Assembly: GCF_000260415.1 (NCBI RefSeq) | Contig: NZ_BACP01000003.1 | Coordinates: 1 to 64,000, forward strand | Source of the DNA: Liquorilactobacillus mali KCTC 3596 = DSM 20444 | GTDB taxonomy: Bacteria > Bacillota > Bacilli > Lactobacillales > Lactobacillaceae | Reading direction: 5' to 3' | Length of the DNA: 64,000 nt | Shown here: positions 15,928 through 24,351 of the stretch, one piece after another | Layout: each line of letters starts with the position of its first letter | How positions within the stretch are numbered: the stretch's first letter is position 1 | Notes under the pieces: generated by a model | What the model was told of the DNA's origin: nothing | Databases searched by the model: none | Seen by the model: only the letters and a program-made list of their open reading frames with translations | Translations under genes and position numbers: made by a program

Positions 15928-18273
15928 ATGGAAAATAATATTATTAAGGAAAAGATACTAAAAAAATTAAGAGAATCACCAGATCGTGATTTTCAAGTTC
16001 AGGAATTGGCTGAAGCTATTGCTATGACAACAGCTGTTCAGTTTAAGTTTGTTGTGCAAGCATTGGCACAATTAGAACATGACAAGGAAGTTACACTTAA
16101 TCAAAATGGAGCGTTTACAATTGCAAAGGATGATTCTCTTCCAAAATTTGTTGGGGTTTTTCATGCTAATGATCGTGGCTTTGGTTTTGTAACTGTAGAT
16201 GTTGATACTCCAGACTTTTTCATCAATCCAACGCAAACAATGGCGGCGTTGAATGGCGATGAAGTTGAAGTTATCATGCTCAGAAAAGCTGATGAAAGAA
16301 CAGGTAGAGGTCCTGAGGGTAAAGTAATCGGCATTATTAAGCATGCCATCGAGCAAGTAGTCGGTGAATTTGTGACAGATGATGGAGAAGGATATCCTGA
16401 GGGAATTATTGGAACAGTTAAGCTAAAGGACCGTAAATTATCGCATTATACTTTTTTGGTTGAAGATAAGGGATTAAACCCTGTTCCTGGAGAAGTAATT
16501 TTGGCAGATATTACTGCTTATCCAGATGCACATCTTCCAGGAATTCTTAAGGGGATTGCTGTAAAGGTAATCGGAAATGTCAATGATCCAGGAATTGATA
16601 TTTTACAGATTGTTTATCAACATGACATCCCCACTCATTTTCCTGATGAAGTTATGGCTGAGGTTGAACAGATTCCTGACCACGTAACTGATGAAGAGCG
16701 CAAAGGAAGAGTCGATTTAACTGACCAAGATCTGGTTACAATTGATAGTATTGAATCAAAAGACCTTGACGATGCAGTTACTGCATGGAAAATGGATAAC
16801 GGCAATTATCACCTAGGCGTACATATTGCAGATGTATCTCATTATGTAAGAGTAGGGACGGCATTGAATGATGAAGCCCTTAATAGAGGAACTTCAGTCT
16901 ACTTAACGGATCGTGTAATTCCAATGCTTCCTCATAAGTTATCAAATGGAATTTGTTCTTTGAATCCCAAAGTAGAGCGCTTAGCGATGAGTTGTGAAAT
17001 GGAAATCGATTCTGAAGGCAATGTGCTAAATCACAAGATTTTCCCGAGTGTTATTAAAACAACAGAAAGAATGACTTATGTTGCAATTAATAAAATTCTT
17101 GAATCGCATGATGAAAAAACGATGGCACGTTATGAAGAACTCGTTCCAATGTTTGAAACAATGAATGAACTTCATAAAATTTTGCTCAAGATGAGAAAAA
17201 GACGTGGTGCAATTGAATTTGAAGACACTGAGGCAAAGATTATTGTCGATGAAAAGGGCCATCCAATCGACATTCAACTGCGTGAACGTGGTATTAGTGA
17301 GAGAATAGTCGAATCATTTATGCTTGCGGCAAATGAAACAATTGCTGAACACTTTAATCATTTGCGCGTTCCGTTTATCTATCGTATTCATGAAACTCCC
17401 AAAGCGGAAAAAATGCTGTCATTTTTTGAAGCATTATCAAGTTTGGGGATTGAGACATCGGGCAGCAGCAATGACGTAAAGCCTAAGATGTTACAGACAA
17501 TTTTGAAAAAGGTTGCAGGTAAACCTGAAGAAGCAATGGTTTCGACAATGTTATTACGGTCGATGCAACAAGCAAAATATTCTGATCAACCTTTGGGTCA
17601 CTTTGGTCTTGGAGCGGATGATTATACACATTTTACGTCTCCAATCAGAAGATATCCTGATCTTTTGGTTCATCGTTTAATTCGTTTTTATGAACAAAAT
17701 GGAATTAATGATGAAACGAAGGAAAAGTATAAGCAAGAAATTCCTGAAATAGCTCTTCATAGTTCACAGATGGAACGTCGAGCAATTGATGCAGAGCGTG
17801 ACACAGATGCGATGAAGAAGGCTGAATATATGGCTGATCATGTAGGTGAAGAATTTGATGCAGTTGTTAGTTCTGTAACAAAATTTGGGATGTTTGTCGG
17901 TTTGCCTAATACAGTTGAAGGACTTATCCATATTAGTGAGATGAAAGATGATTACTATGAGTATTTGGATAAGCATATGGTTTTAGTTGGCCGTCATACC
18001 AAGAGAACCTATCGAATTGGGCAACCAATAAGAGTTAAGTTAGTCAATGTCAATGTTGATCAAAAAGAAATTGACTTTACACTTTTAAACCCAGAGGATG
18101 CTCCTAAGACAGATTTATTGGTCAAAGCTGGCGGTAACGATTCCAGAAGAGGTAATGGTGATAGAAAGTATCAAGGAAATCACAAGTATGACAGCAAAAA
18201 AGGACACTCAAAAAGCAGAGAAAAACAACATGGATATCATCCTTTTAAGGACAAATTAAGAAAGAGACACTGA
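15928..18273 (+). CDS. rnr: Ribonuclease R
   Basis: A 3'-5' hydrolytic exoribonuclease that degrades structured RNA and works with tmRNA/SmpB on mRNAs of stalled ribosomes; 781 residues. The order is N-terminal winged helix (about 1-70), cold-shock domains (about 75-230), RNB catalytic domain with I-E-S-K-D-L-D-D-A-V (metal-binding Asp cluster near residue 275) and H-F-T-S-P-I-R-R-Y-P-D-L, an S1 domain (about 635-720), and a Lys/Arg/His-rich tail. It is followed 25 bp later by smpB. Confidence 0.96.
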   Translation: MENNIIKEKILKKLRESPDRDFQVQELAEAIAMTTAVQFKFVVQALAQLEHDKEVTLNQNGAFTIAKDDSLPKFVGVFHANDRGFGFVTVDVDTPDFFINPTQTMAALNGDEVEVIMLRKADERTGRGPEGKVIGIIKHAIEQVVGEFVTDDGEGYPEGIIGTVKLKDRKLSHYTFLVEDKGLNPVPGEVILADITAYPDAHLPGILKGIAVKVIGNVNDPGIDILQIVYQHDIPTHFPDEVMAEVEQIPDHVTDEERKGRVDLTDQDLVTIDSIESKDLDDAVTAWKMDNGNYHLGVHIADVSHYVRVGTALNDEALNRGTSVYLTDRVIPMLPHKLSNGICSLNPKVERLAMSCEMEIDSEGNVLNHKIFPSVIKTTERMTYVAINKILESHDEKTMARYEELVPMFETMNELHKILLKMRKRRGAIEFEDTEAKIIVDEKGHPIDIQLRERGISERIVESFMLAANETIAEHFNHLRVPFIYRIHETPKAEKMLSFFEALSSLGIETSGSSNDVKPKMLQTILKKVAGKPEEAMVSTMLLRSMQQAKYSDQPLGHFGLGADDYTHFTSPIRRYPDLLVHRLIRFYEQNGINDETKEKYKQEIPEIALHSSQMERRAIDAERDTDAMKKAEYMADHVGEEFDAVVSSVTKFGMFVGLPNTVEGLIHISEMKDDYYEYLDKHMVLVGRHTKRTYRIGQPIRVKLVNVNVDQKEIDFTLLNPEDAPKTDLLVKAGGNDSRRGNGDRKYQGNHKYDSKKGHSKSREKQHGYHPFKDKLRKRH

Positions 18274-18298
18274 TAACTAAGTTTAGGAGGCGTTCGTA

Positions 18299-18766
18299 AT
18301 GGTAAAGAAAAGACATGAGAATCCTCCATTGGCTCAAAATAAGAAGGCAAGCCATGACTATGCAATAATTGATACGGTTGAGGCTGGAATTGTTTTGACT
18401 GGAACAGAAATCAAATCAGTCCGTGCACGACGGATAAATCTTAAAGATGGATTTGCACAAGTTCATAACGGAGAGGTCTGGTTGATGAATGTTCATATTT
18501 CTCCATATGAACAAGGAAATCAGTTCAATCATGACCCGCTTAGGAATCGTAAACTGTTACTCCATAAAAAACAGATTGCCGATTTAGGTAAAATGACTTC
18601 GGATAAGGGGATAACTTTAGTACCTTTAAAGGTCTATATAAAAAGCGGATTTGCAAAAGTTTTGTTGGGTGTAGGCAAAGGAAAGAAAGATTACGATAAG
18701 AGAGAGTCTATTAAGCGTAAGGACCAAGAGCGGCAGATTCAGCGAACTTTGAAGAATTATGGTTAA
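18299..18766 (+). CDS. smpB: SsrA-binding protein SmpB
   Basis: Binds tmRNA and delivers it to stalled ribosomes; 155 residues. It has [21 protein letters not shown], the L-N/I-N-L-K-D-G-F segment and the basic tail [17 protein letters not shown] near-perfect TTTAGGAGG precedes the ATG. The tmRNA gene itself is not seen in the 470 bp that follow. Confidence 0.96.
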   Translation: MVKKRHENPPLAQNKKASHDYAIIDTVEAGIVLTGTEIKSVRARRINLKDGFAQVHNGEVWLMNVHISPYEQGNQFNHDPLRNRKLLLHKKQIADLGKMTSDKGITLVPLKVYIKSGFAKVLLGVGKGKKDYDKRESIKRKDQERQIQRTLKNYG

Positions 18767-18932
18767 AACAAATAAATAATTAGGCATCTCGCTTGTGCTG
18801 ACCTTTTTTGTATTAACGATTGAATTGATAATTCAGGTTTTCAGCTGTGAAAGCTGTGTAATGTATGACTAGAGGAAAAGTAATTTCGATAAGTAGTATG
18901 CGTAATTTGTGAATAAGATAATTAAGGATCAA

Positions 18933-18971
18933 GGGACTGGATTGAAAGTTAAATTTTGATCTGGTTTTTTT
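18933..18971 (+). terminator. Palindromic terminator-like repeat, copy A
   Basis: GGACTGGATTGAAA pairs (with several G-T pairs) with TTTTGATCTGGTTT around an AGTTAAA-type loop, followed by a T run and a tail containing AAATAAACATG. It belongs to the dispersed hairpin family described in the findings. Confidence 0.6.
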
Positions 18972-19166
18972 GTTGATTCCAAATAAACATGTTGATAAGT
19001 CATAATTTAGTATAAAAAATAAATCTTATTGTTTTGGACGCTACTCTTCTTTTTGTAAAAATAGCACTGTTTTTGTTATTGTACTATGTGAGATGATACT
19101 GTGTAGTGTATTTTTTTATTACAATTCTTAAGAAATAGGTAATAATGAAACAAATAAGTAATATTT

Positions 19167-19220
19167 TGTAAGATACTTGCAACCAATGAAATTAACTGAT
19201 TGCGTATAATATTCATTGGT
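19167..19220 (+). promoter_or_regulatory. Promoter with flanking inverted repeat and WalR-like box
   Basis: An extended -10, TATAAT at 19205-19210, is flanked by a perfect 9-bp inverted repeat, ACCAATGAA (19182-19190) and TTCATTGGT (19212-19220). Just upstream, TGTAAG-ATACT-TGCAAC (19167-19183) is close to the WalR direct repeat TGTWAH-N5-TGTWAH. The downstream gene is of the YocH type, a classic WalR target, so WalRK control is plausible. Confidence 0.5.
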
Positions 19221-19236
19221 AAAGGGGTTAATTCTT

Positions 19237-20382
19237 ATGAAAATAATTGGGGTCGGCACGAAGTACATATTACTAATAGCACTTGTAATGACGACCATGG
19301 CAAGCGGGGTCTCTGCTGATACTGTCAACGATTTACAAGGACAGCAGAGTGTTGCTCAAAAAAAATTAGATACAAATAATGATCGGTTGTCTAAAAAGAT
19401 TACCGCTGTTAATCAGGTGTATCAAGAAATTCAGCAGTTAAATGAAAAAAAGAAGGATACTTCCGCTAATATTGCATCAGTTAAGCAAAAGCTTGCAACA
19501 GCAAAAGCGGAGAAGCAAAAGCGTATTACGGATGCTAAAGCTAGGTTGAGAGAACTCCAGTTAAGAGAAGGGACAAATGATACCCTTCAAGTTTTGGAAA
19601 ATTCTAGTAATCTATCTCAGTGGTTAGGTAATGTTATAGCATTAACTCGTTTGCAGTCTGTTTATAATGATAGCTTAGATGCTGTTAAGCAGAGTGTTAA
19701 TACAATTGCGAATGATCGTAAGCAATTGCTAACGTATCAAGCAAGTCTCGACACACAGGCAAAAGATTTGGCACTGAAGAAGGATCAGATGAATGCTTCA
19801 CTGAATTCTTTGAAACAGTTGGTCAAGAATAATCAAGCTACAGTAGCAACTCTTGCTAACAAGGTTTCGTGGGCAAAGGAAAGTGCTGCAAAAGAAGCAT
19901 TAGCTGCAAAGGTTAGCACTGCAAGTACACAGTCTGCACAACAAGCAAGCGGCAGCTCGCAACAGGCGGCTACATCAAGTTCTGCAGTAGTGTCTTCTAA
20001 CTCAAGTTCAACAGCATCTAGTGCTTCGACAGCGAGTTCCGCTAGCTCGACAACTGCTACTACTACTAATGTAGCTGCGACGACAACAAGTAGCAGTTCG
20101 AAAACACTTGTTATGCAATCAACAGGTTATTCAACAGCTCAGAGTGGGTTGAGTTCTTATAGTGCAACAGGAGTCAATTTAAGTCAACATCCAAGTTGTA
20201 TAGCTGTAGATCCTAGTGTTATTCCATTAGGAAGTATTGTTTGGGTTTCTGGATATGGTGTCACGGTAGCTGGAGATACAGGTGGTGCAATTAAAGGAAA
20301 CATTATTGATGTACATTTTTCAACGGTTAGTCAAGCTCAGAGTTGGGGAAGAAGAACAGTTACAGTTAAGATATTGGATTAG
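19237..20382 (+). CDS. Secreted coiled-coil protein with C-terminal 3D domain
   Basis: A 381-residue exported protein, probably a cell-wall hydrolase or wall-remodelling factor. The signal peptide is residues 1-28 (K-start, hydrophobic I-L-L-I-A-L-V-M-T-T-M-A, cut near V-S-A-D). Residues 30-225 are long coiled coil as in PcsB-type proteins. Residues 225-285 are a Ser/Ala/Thr-rich linker. The C-terminal 3D domain (about 290-381) has the three conserved Asp residues in A-V-D-P-S-V-I-P-L-G, V-A-G-D-T-G-G-A and I-I-D-V-H-F. ATG 19237 is chosen because AAAGGGG lies upstream. B. subtilis YocH and MltA-type transglycosylases share the 3D domain; the catalytic activity here is inferred. Confidence 0.85.
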   Translation: MKIIGVGTKYILLIALVMTTMASGVSADTVNDLQGQQSVAQKKLDTNNDRLSKKITAVNQVYQEIQQLNEKKKDTSANIASVKQKLATAKAEKQKRITDAKARLRELQLREGTNDTLQVLENSSNLSQWLGNVIALTRLQSVYNDSLDAVKQSVNTIANDRKQLLTYQASLDTQAKDLALKKDQMNASLNSLKQLVKNNQATVATLANKVSWAKESAAKEALAAKVSTASTQSAQQASGSSQQAATSSSAVVSSNSSSTASSASTASSASSTTATTTNVAATTTSSSSKTLVMQSTGYSTAQSGLSSYSATGVNLSQHPSCIAVDPSVIPLGSIVWVSGYGVTVAGDTGGAIKGNIIDVHFSTVSQAQSWGRRTVTVKILD

Positions 20383-20449
20383 TATTAGCAAATAGATTAA
20401 ATTTTTGTCTTTACTAGACAAATGTGACAGAAAAATAAAATTTGATGTT

Positions 20450-20491
20450 AGAGGGACTTGATCAAGGGTTAATATTTGATCAAGTTCCTCT
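20450..20491 (+). terminator. Palindromic terminator-like repeat, copy B
   Basis: AGAGGGACTTGATCAA pairs with TTGATCAAGTTCCTCT around a loop containing GTTAA. The tail continues with CTGAATAAACATGTGC, as in copies A and F. Confidence 0.8.
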
Positions 20492-20568
20492 AGTTGTTTC
20501 TGAATAAACATGTGCTATAGGCGATTCTTCACTTTAAAAAAGTTAGACGAACAAGAATAATTTGAAAA

Positions 20569-20639
20569 ACATAGTAAAAAGGTTATTTTAATTAAATAAA
20601 ATTAGTTGTTGACCTTTTAATTAAAATGGTTTACTATGT
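20569..20639 (+). promoter_or_regulatory. leuA promoter inside a long palindrome
   Basis: The promoter is TTGACC (20609-20614), 17 bp, TACTAT (20632-20637). It is embedded in an imperfect inverted repeat whose outer arms are ACATAGTAAA (20569-20578) and TTTACTATGT (20630-20639) and whose inner arms are TTTTAATTAAAT and AATTAAAAT. This looks like an operator, but I cannot assign a regulator. Confidence 0.6.
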
Positions 20640-20666
20640 GAATATCAAATGAAAGGAGTCCTTTGT

Positions 20667-20717
20667 ATGAGCATTCAATCGAATAACTACGTAATTGAAT
20701 TCGCCCTACTACTATGA
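20667..20717 (+). CDS. leuL: Leucine-rich leader peptide of the leuA attenuator
   Basis: A 16-codon open frame behind a perfect GAAAGGAG site (spacing 8). It encodes M-S-I-Q-S-N-N-Y-V-I-E-F-A-L-L-L, ending in three consecutive CTA leucine codons directly before TGA. A hairpin begins 4 nt after the stop. This is the design of amino-acid leader peptides in which ribosome stalling on scarce charged tRNA-Leu changes the fold of the downstream RNA. Confidence 0.85.
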   Translation: MSIQSNNYVIEFALLL

Positions 20718-20720
20718 TGG

Positions 20721-20815
20721 AGGACTCTGACAATATGTCGAGTCCTATTTGTGGTTAGAATGGGGCTTGAGCGGCAGACGAACGTCCCATTCTTAATGAA
20801 TGGGACGTTTTTTAT
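20721..20815 (+). promoter_or_regulatory. Transcription attenuator of leuA
   Basis: Three alternative structures are visible. Hairpin 1:2, AGGACTC-GAC / GTC-GAGTCCT (20721-20746), starts right after the leader stop. AGAATGGG (20757-20764) can pair with CCCATTCT (20786-20793) as antiterminator. AACGTCCCATTC (20781-20792) with GAATGGGACGTT (20798-20809) plus T6 is a strong terminator. A ribosome stalled on the Leu codons would cover the left arm of 1:2, leaving the rest of the leader free to refold. Loss of the terminator would express leuA when leucine is low. Confidence 0.85.
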
Positions 20816-20851
20816 TACAAGTTTTTTATTATAAACTAGGAGGGTATAAAA

Positions 20852-22018
20852 ATGGAAAGAATACAATTTTTTGATACAACATTACGTGATGGTGAGCAGA
20901 CAATAGGTGTTAATTTCTCGATTGAGGATAAGATAAACATAGCTAAGCAATTGGTCGAATGGGGTGTAGATGTAATTGAGGCGGGATTTCCGGTGGCATC
21001 AAAAAATGATTTCATGTCTGTCAGAAAAATTGGTCAAGAAATAACTGGTTGTAAAGTAACAGGGCTTGCACGCTGCGTAAGAAAGGATATTGATGCTGTG
21101 ATTGAAGCTTTAGGTGATACTCCTAATGGACAGATTCACGTATTTATTGCTACAAGTCCAATTCATCGAGAAGCAAAGTTACATATGACTAGGGAGGAAG
21201 TGATTAAAACAATTCAAGACTGCGTTAGTTACGCCCATCGAGAATTTGAACATGTTGAATTTTCTCCGGAAGATGCTACCAGAACTGAATGGGACTTTTT
21301 GGTTAAAGCAATTCGTACAGCAATCTTTGCAGGAGCTGATGTAATTAATATTCCTGATACCACTGGTTATACGAATCCAGAAGAAATTGGTGAGTTATTT
21401 GATTATTTAAAGGATAATATTCCTGAATTTGATGAGGTAACATTCTCGGTACACTGTCATAATGATCTGGGAATGGCTACGGCCAATGCATTGGCCGCGA
21501 TTCGTCATGGTGCGACTAGGGTCGAAGGAACAATTAATGGCATAGGAGAACGTGCTGGAAATACTGCACTTGAAGAGGTTGCTGCTACGTTGATGGTTCG
21601 GAAGGACTTTTATCAAGTAAAAACAAATGTTTGCTTAGATAAGACTTTTGAAACTGCTAAAATGGTTAGTCAAAAATCAAAAATGCAAATTCCTAATAAT
21701 AAACCTATCACAGGGACGAATGCTTTTTCACATGAGTCTGGAATTCATCAAGATGGTTTTTTGAAGTATCATGCGACATACGAAATTTTAACTCCACAGA
21801 GTGTAGGGGTTGCTCACTCATCAATACCACTGGGAAAATTATCTGGTTCCCATGCTGTGATTGTTAAGTTGGAGGAGCTGGGATATGAGATAGATAAAGA
21901 TATTACGAAAGATATCTTTGCTAAATTTAAATCAATTGCTGATAATCAAGCAATTGTTTCTGATAAAGACTTAGTTCAAATGATGGATGAAATCCAAGTG
22001 GTTTCGAACAAAAAATGA
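20852..22018 (+). CDS. leuA: 2-isopropylmalate synthase, short form without regulatory domain
   Basis: Condenses acetyl-CoA with 2-oxoisovalerate in the first committed step of leucine synthesis. The TIM barrel has F-D-T-T-L-R-D-G-E-Q (metal/substrate loop), V-E-F-S-P-E-D-A-T-R, and V-H-C-H-N-D-L-G-M-A. An accessory segment S-G-I-H-Q-D-G-F follows. At 388 residues it stops where ordinary LeuA (about 510) has the C-terminal LeuA dimer domain that binds leucine, so allosteric feedback should be absent. Homocitrate synthase is a related alternative, but the leucine attenuator upstream supports LeuA. No leuBCD genes follow; the next gene is convergent. AGGAGGGT precedes the ATG. Confidence 0.88.
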   Translation: MERIQFFDTTLRDGEQTIGVNFSIEDKINIAKQLVEWGVDVIEAGFPVASKNDFMSVRKIGQEITGCKVTGLARCVRKDIDAVIEALGDTPNGQIHVFIATSPIHREAKLHMTREEVIKTIQDCVSYAHREFEHVEFSPEDATRTEWDFLVKAIRTAIFAGADVINIPDTTGYTNPEEIGELFDYLKDNIPEFDEVTFSVHCHNDLGMATANALAAIRHGATRVEGTINGIGERAGNTALEEVAATLMVRKDFYQVKTNVCLDKTFETAKMVSQKSKMQIPNNKPITGTNAFSHESGIHQDGFLKYHATYEILTPQSVGVAHSSIPLGKLSGSHAVIVKLEELGYEIDKDITKDIFAKFKSIADNQAIVSDKDLVQMMDEIQVVSNKK

Positions 22019-22077
22019 GGTTATTTCGATAGTAATAAGCTAAAAAATGAAGGTGTAGGCAAACTTTAGAAATCAAA

Positions 22078-22117
22078 GGGGTTAGGTCAAAAGTTAAAAG
22101 TTGACCTAACCCCTTCT
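22078..22117 (+). terminator. Palindromic terminator repeat, copy C
   Basis: GGGGTTAGGTCAA (22078-22090) pairs perfectly with TTGACCTAACCCC (22101-22113) around an AAGTTAAAAG loop. It serves leuA and, read on the other strand, possibly the convergent GNAT gene. Confidence 0.85.
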
Positions 22118-22165
22118 GGATAGATGTGTTCCATACTATAGCACATGTAAAATTTAGTTCACTAA

Positions 22166-22744
22166 TTATAAATTATTTTTTACATTTTTCTGGAGATGAT
22201 TGTAATTATGGTCACCCAATATTGTTAGACCAACATTTCTAAAACCATAACTATAATACAAAGCTTCTGCACGCGGGTTTTCCCAATCAACATTCAAGCC
22301 AAGTTTGTTCTTATTTTGCTTTGCAGCCACAATAGATGCCGTTTCCAATAATTTACTCCCAATTCCGTGTCCTTGATACTCTGGATCAACAGCAATTGAA
22401 TTTAAGTACCATTCATTTGGGAACGCTTCAGGATCGGAAAAAATTACAATTGAAGGAGATAAACCAGCATCTTGTAAGAAGGAATGCATTAATTTATTGA
22501 TTTTCTTTTCATTTTCAAAAGAGTATCCATACAGAAAACCCACTACTTTATCATTTTCAACTGCAACTGTCGTTTGAGCCCAGTCTGTTAGAAATTCTTG
22601 TGTTTCAAATGATTTTTGAAACACAATGTCTAGCTTAGAGCGATCTAATGACTTGATTACATCCAAGTCCATTTCATCAATGATAATATTAAATAAGGAA
22701 ACAATTGCACTAGAATCCTTTTTTGTCGCTTTTCTAATTAACAA
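22166..22744 (-). CDS. GNAT family N-acetyltransferase
   Basis: A 192-residue acetyltransferase using acetyl-CoA on an unknown substrate. The acetyl-CoA motif is seen as L-N-S-I-A-V-D-P-E-Y-Q-G-H-G-I-G-S-K-L-L, followed by L-G-L-N-V-D-W-E-N-P-R-A-E-A-L-Y-Y-S-Y-G-F, the usual motif A/B pair. The N-terminus I-R-K-A-T-K-K-D-S fits the family. It starts at TTG 22744 with AAAGGAG 7 bp upstream. It is last in a minus-strand run with the LURP-one and HAD genes. Confidence 0.88.
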   Translation of the reverse strand: MLIRKATKKDSSAIVSLFNIIIDEMDLDVIKSLDRSKLDIVFQKSFETQEFLTDWAQTTVAVENDKVVGFLYGYSFENEKKINKLMHSFLQDAGLSPSIVIFSDPEAFPNEWYLNSIAVDPEYQGHGIGSKLLETASIVAAKQNKNKLGLNVDWENPRAEALYYSYGFRNVGLTILGDHNYNHLQKNVKNNL

Positions 22745-22762
22745 ATTTTTCTCCTTTAGAAT

Positions 22763-23278
22763 TTAATCATATTTGACTTGGAATTGATAATGAGCGCGTC
22801 GCTTTTTTTGAGATGAACTGGCAAAATAATCTAAAATTGCAACAATAGACAGGCAGAGAGGTTCATTGGTTTCATTATTGATTGCTAACTCTAGGAATTT
22901 ACCTGAAGGTAACATGACTTCTTGCAATGACATTATCAAAGTTTGTTTATGATAAATCCTATAAACAAACTTAATGATATTACCCGTTACAACCCAATTC
23001 AGTCCCTTTATAAGAATCAGATCCTTATTGCCGAAGTTAATCCGTCGCAGGGACCCAACTTTTTTGTCATTGAGAAAAAGGTCAAACTTGGGGAAAATTC
23101 CGAAACCCCGTTGTTTGATTTGTGCCAATAACTCACCAGAGATTGCATATACTGATAAAACATCCTGATGTCTGCCCCAATTGCCAACAACAAGGTAGAT
23201 TGCTTTTGAATTTTCATCCACGATTTTAGTTGCACCTTGAGTGCTAAGGCGATATCTGTGGGCATACAAGTTACGCAA
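22763..23278 (-). CDS. LURP-one-related (YxjI-like) protein
   Basis: A 171-residue protein resembling the LURP-one/YxjI tubby-like fold: R-N-L-Y-A-H-R-Y-R-L at the start, repeated beta-hairpins (A-I-Y-L-V-V-G-N-W-G; K-V-G-S-L-R-R-I; L-N-W-V-V-T-G-N) and a long hydrophobic helix near the end (L-S-I-V-A-I-L-D-Y-F-A). Bacterial members have no firm function. TTG 23278 is preferred because GGAGG lies 7 bp upstream and the family normally begins about there; the frame is open to an ATG at 23323 that overlaps the HAD stop and lacks a good site. Confidence 0.7.
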   Translation of the reverse strand: MRNLYAHRYRLSTQGATKIVDENSKAIYLVVGNWGRHQDVLSVYAISGELLAQIKQRGFGIFPKFDLFLNDKKVGSLRRINFGNKDLILIKGLNWVVTGNIIKFVYRIYHKQTLIMSLQEVMLPSGKFLELAINNETNEPLCLSIVAILDYFASSSQKKRRAHYQFQVKYD

Positions 23279-23319
23279 TTCAAAACCTCCTTTGAGTTTG
23301 GGTAAATAGGCAAATACAA

Positions 23320-24186
23320 TCATTTTTCTTTCAAGACTTCTTCGATAGCTATCCCAACACCATCTTCGGTATTGTTTTTTGTCAAGCGTTTAGCAGTCTG
23401 TTTTACTTCAGTGATTGCGTTACCCATCGCATAACTAACACCTGCAACCTTTAGCATCGACATGTCATTGTTATTGTCACCGATAGCCATCACATTATCC
23501 ATAGGAACATTCATCAGATCTGCAAATGCTTGAAGGGCTGCCCCCTTTTGTGCATTGACATGATTGATTTCAATATTAGAACTTGAGGATGAAGTAACAA
23601 CAAGAGAAGCAAATTGTTTTAATTCTTCTCTGATTGGATCTAGTTTTTTAGGTCCTTCATTACTGAATGTAACGAATTTATAAACCTTTAATGATGGGTC
23701 TTCAATAATTTTCAAATAATCATCAGTGTAATTAACATTCATTAGCTCAAAGCGAGCAGCAGCCATAGAAACTGCTAATTTGTATGGTGTCTCTGGACTG
23801 ACTTTTGTTAATAACTCAGCAAAGTTTTCAATACGATTTGTTTTGCTGTCAGAGTAAATACCTGCCGATGTAACGATTTCAAAATATAACCCTTTTTTCT
23901 TCAACAAATATAAAATGTTACTTGCAAGGGTATCGTTAATCGCAGCAGAGCTCAGGAGGTTGCCCTTCTCGTCAAATACTTGGGCACCATTCAGTGTAAT
24001 CATTGGGCAAGTAATGCCCGCTTCTTCAATTAAGGGTTTGATTTCTGTATACCCGCGTCCTGAAGAAACCACAAAGTGGACACCGGCTTTTTGTGCAGCT
24101 TTGATTGCATCGGCATTTCTTTTCGAAATAACCATATGATCATTTAATAAAGTCCCATCCATATCGGAAGCAATAATTTGTATCAT
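23320..24186 (-). CDS. Cof-type HAD family sugar-phosphate phosphatase
   Basis: A 288-residue cytoplasmic phosphatase of the Cof/HAD-IIB group. It shows motif I I-A-S-D-M-D-G-T-L-L-N (Asp nucleophile), V-V-S-S-G-R-G as motif II, the C2 cap in the middle, and motif III/IV K-G-A-A-L-Q-A-F-A-D and M-A-I-G-D-N-N-N-D-M-S-M-L. The substrate cannot be told from sequence. Its end overlaps or abuts the LURP-one gene. Confidence 0.93.
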   Translation of the reverse strand: MIQIIASDMDGTLLNDHMVISKRNADAIKAAQKAGVHFVVSSGRGYTEIKPLIEEAGITCPMITLNGAQVFDEKGNLLSSAAINDTLASNILYLLKKKGLYFEIVTSAGIYSDSKTNRIENFAELLTKVSPETPYKLAVSMAAARFELMNVNYTDDYLKIIEDPSLKVYKFVTFSNEGPKKLDPIREELKQFASLVVTSSSSSNIEINHVNAQKGAALQAFADLMNVPMDNVMAIGDNNNDMSMLKVAGVSYAMGNAITEVKQTAKRLTKNNTEDGVGIAIEEVLKEK

Positions 24187-24351
24187 ACTTTTTCCCCCAT
24201 TAATAAATTCAATTCGATTTTACAATCATTTTACCATGAATAATGTTTTTTTTTAGTGAGTTAGTTTTTTTTAAAATATAATCAATAAAAAACCAAGTAA
24301 AATTATTATTTTTAAGATCAAATATGATAAAATGGATGCGAGGTGTCGCAA

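Larger units (their letters stand above)
18767..19236 (+). other. Intergenic region between smpB and the 3D-domain gene
   Basis: No gene is supported in these 470 bp. It holds a weak T-tailed hairpin after smpB (about 18782-18812), repeat copy A, and the promoter/operator of the next gene. Confidence 0.6.

Noticed and set aside
18767-19236. tmRNA (ssrA), often found downstream of smpB
   Set aside because: No tRNA-Ala-like ends or tag-peptide frame can be found in this interval.
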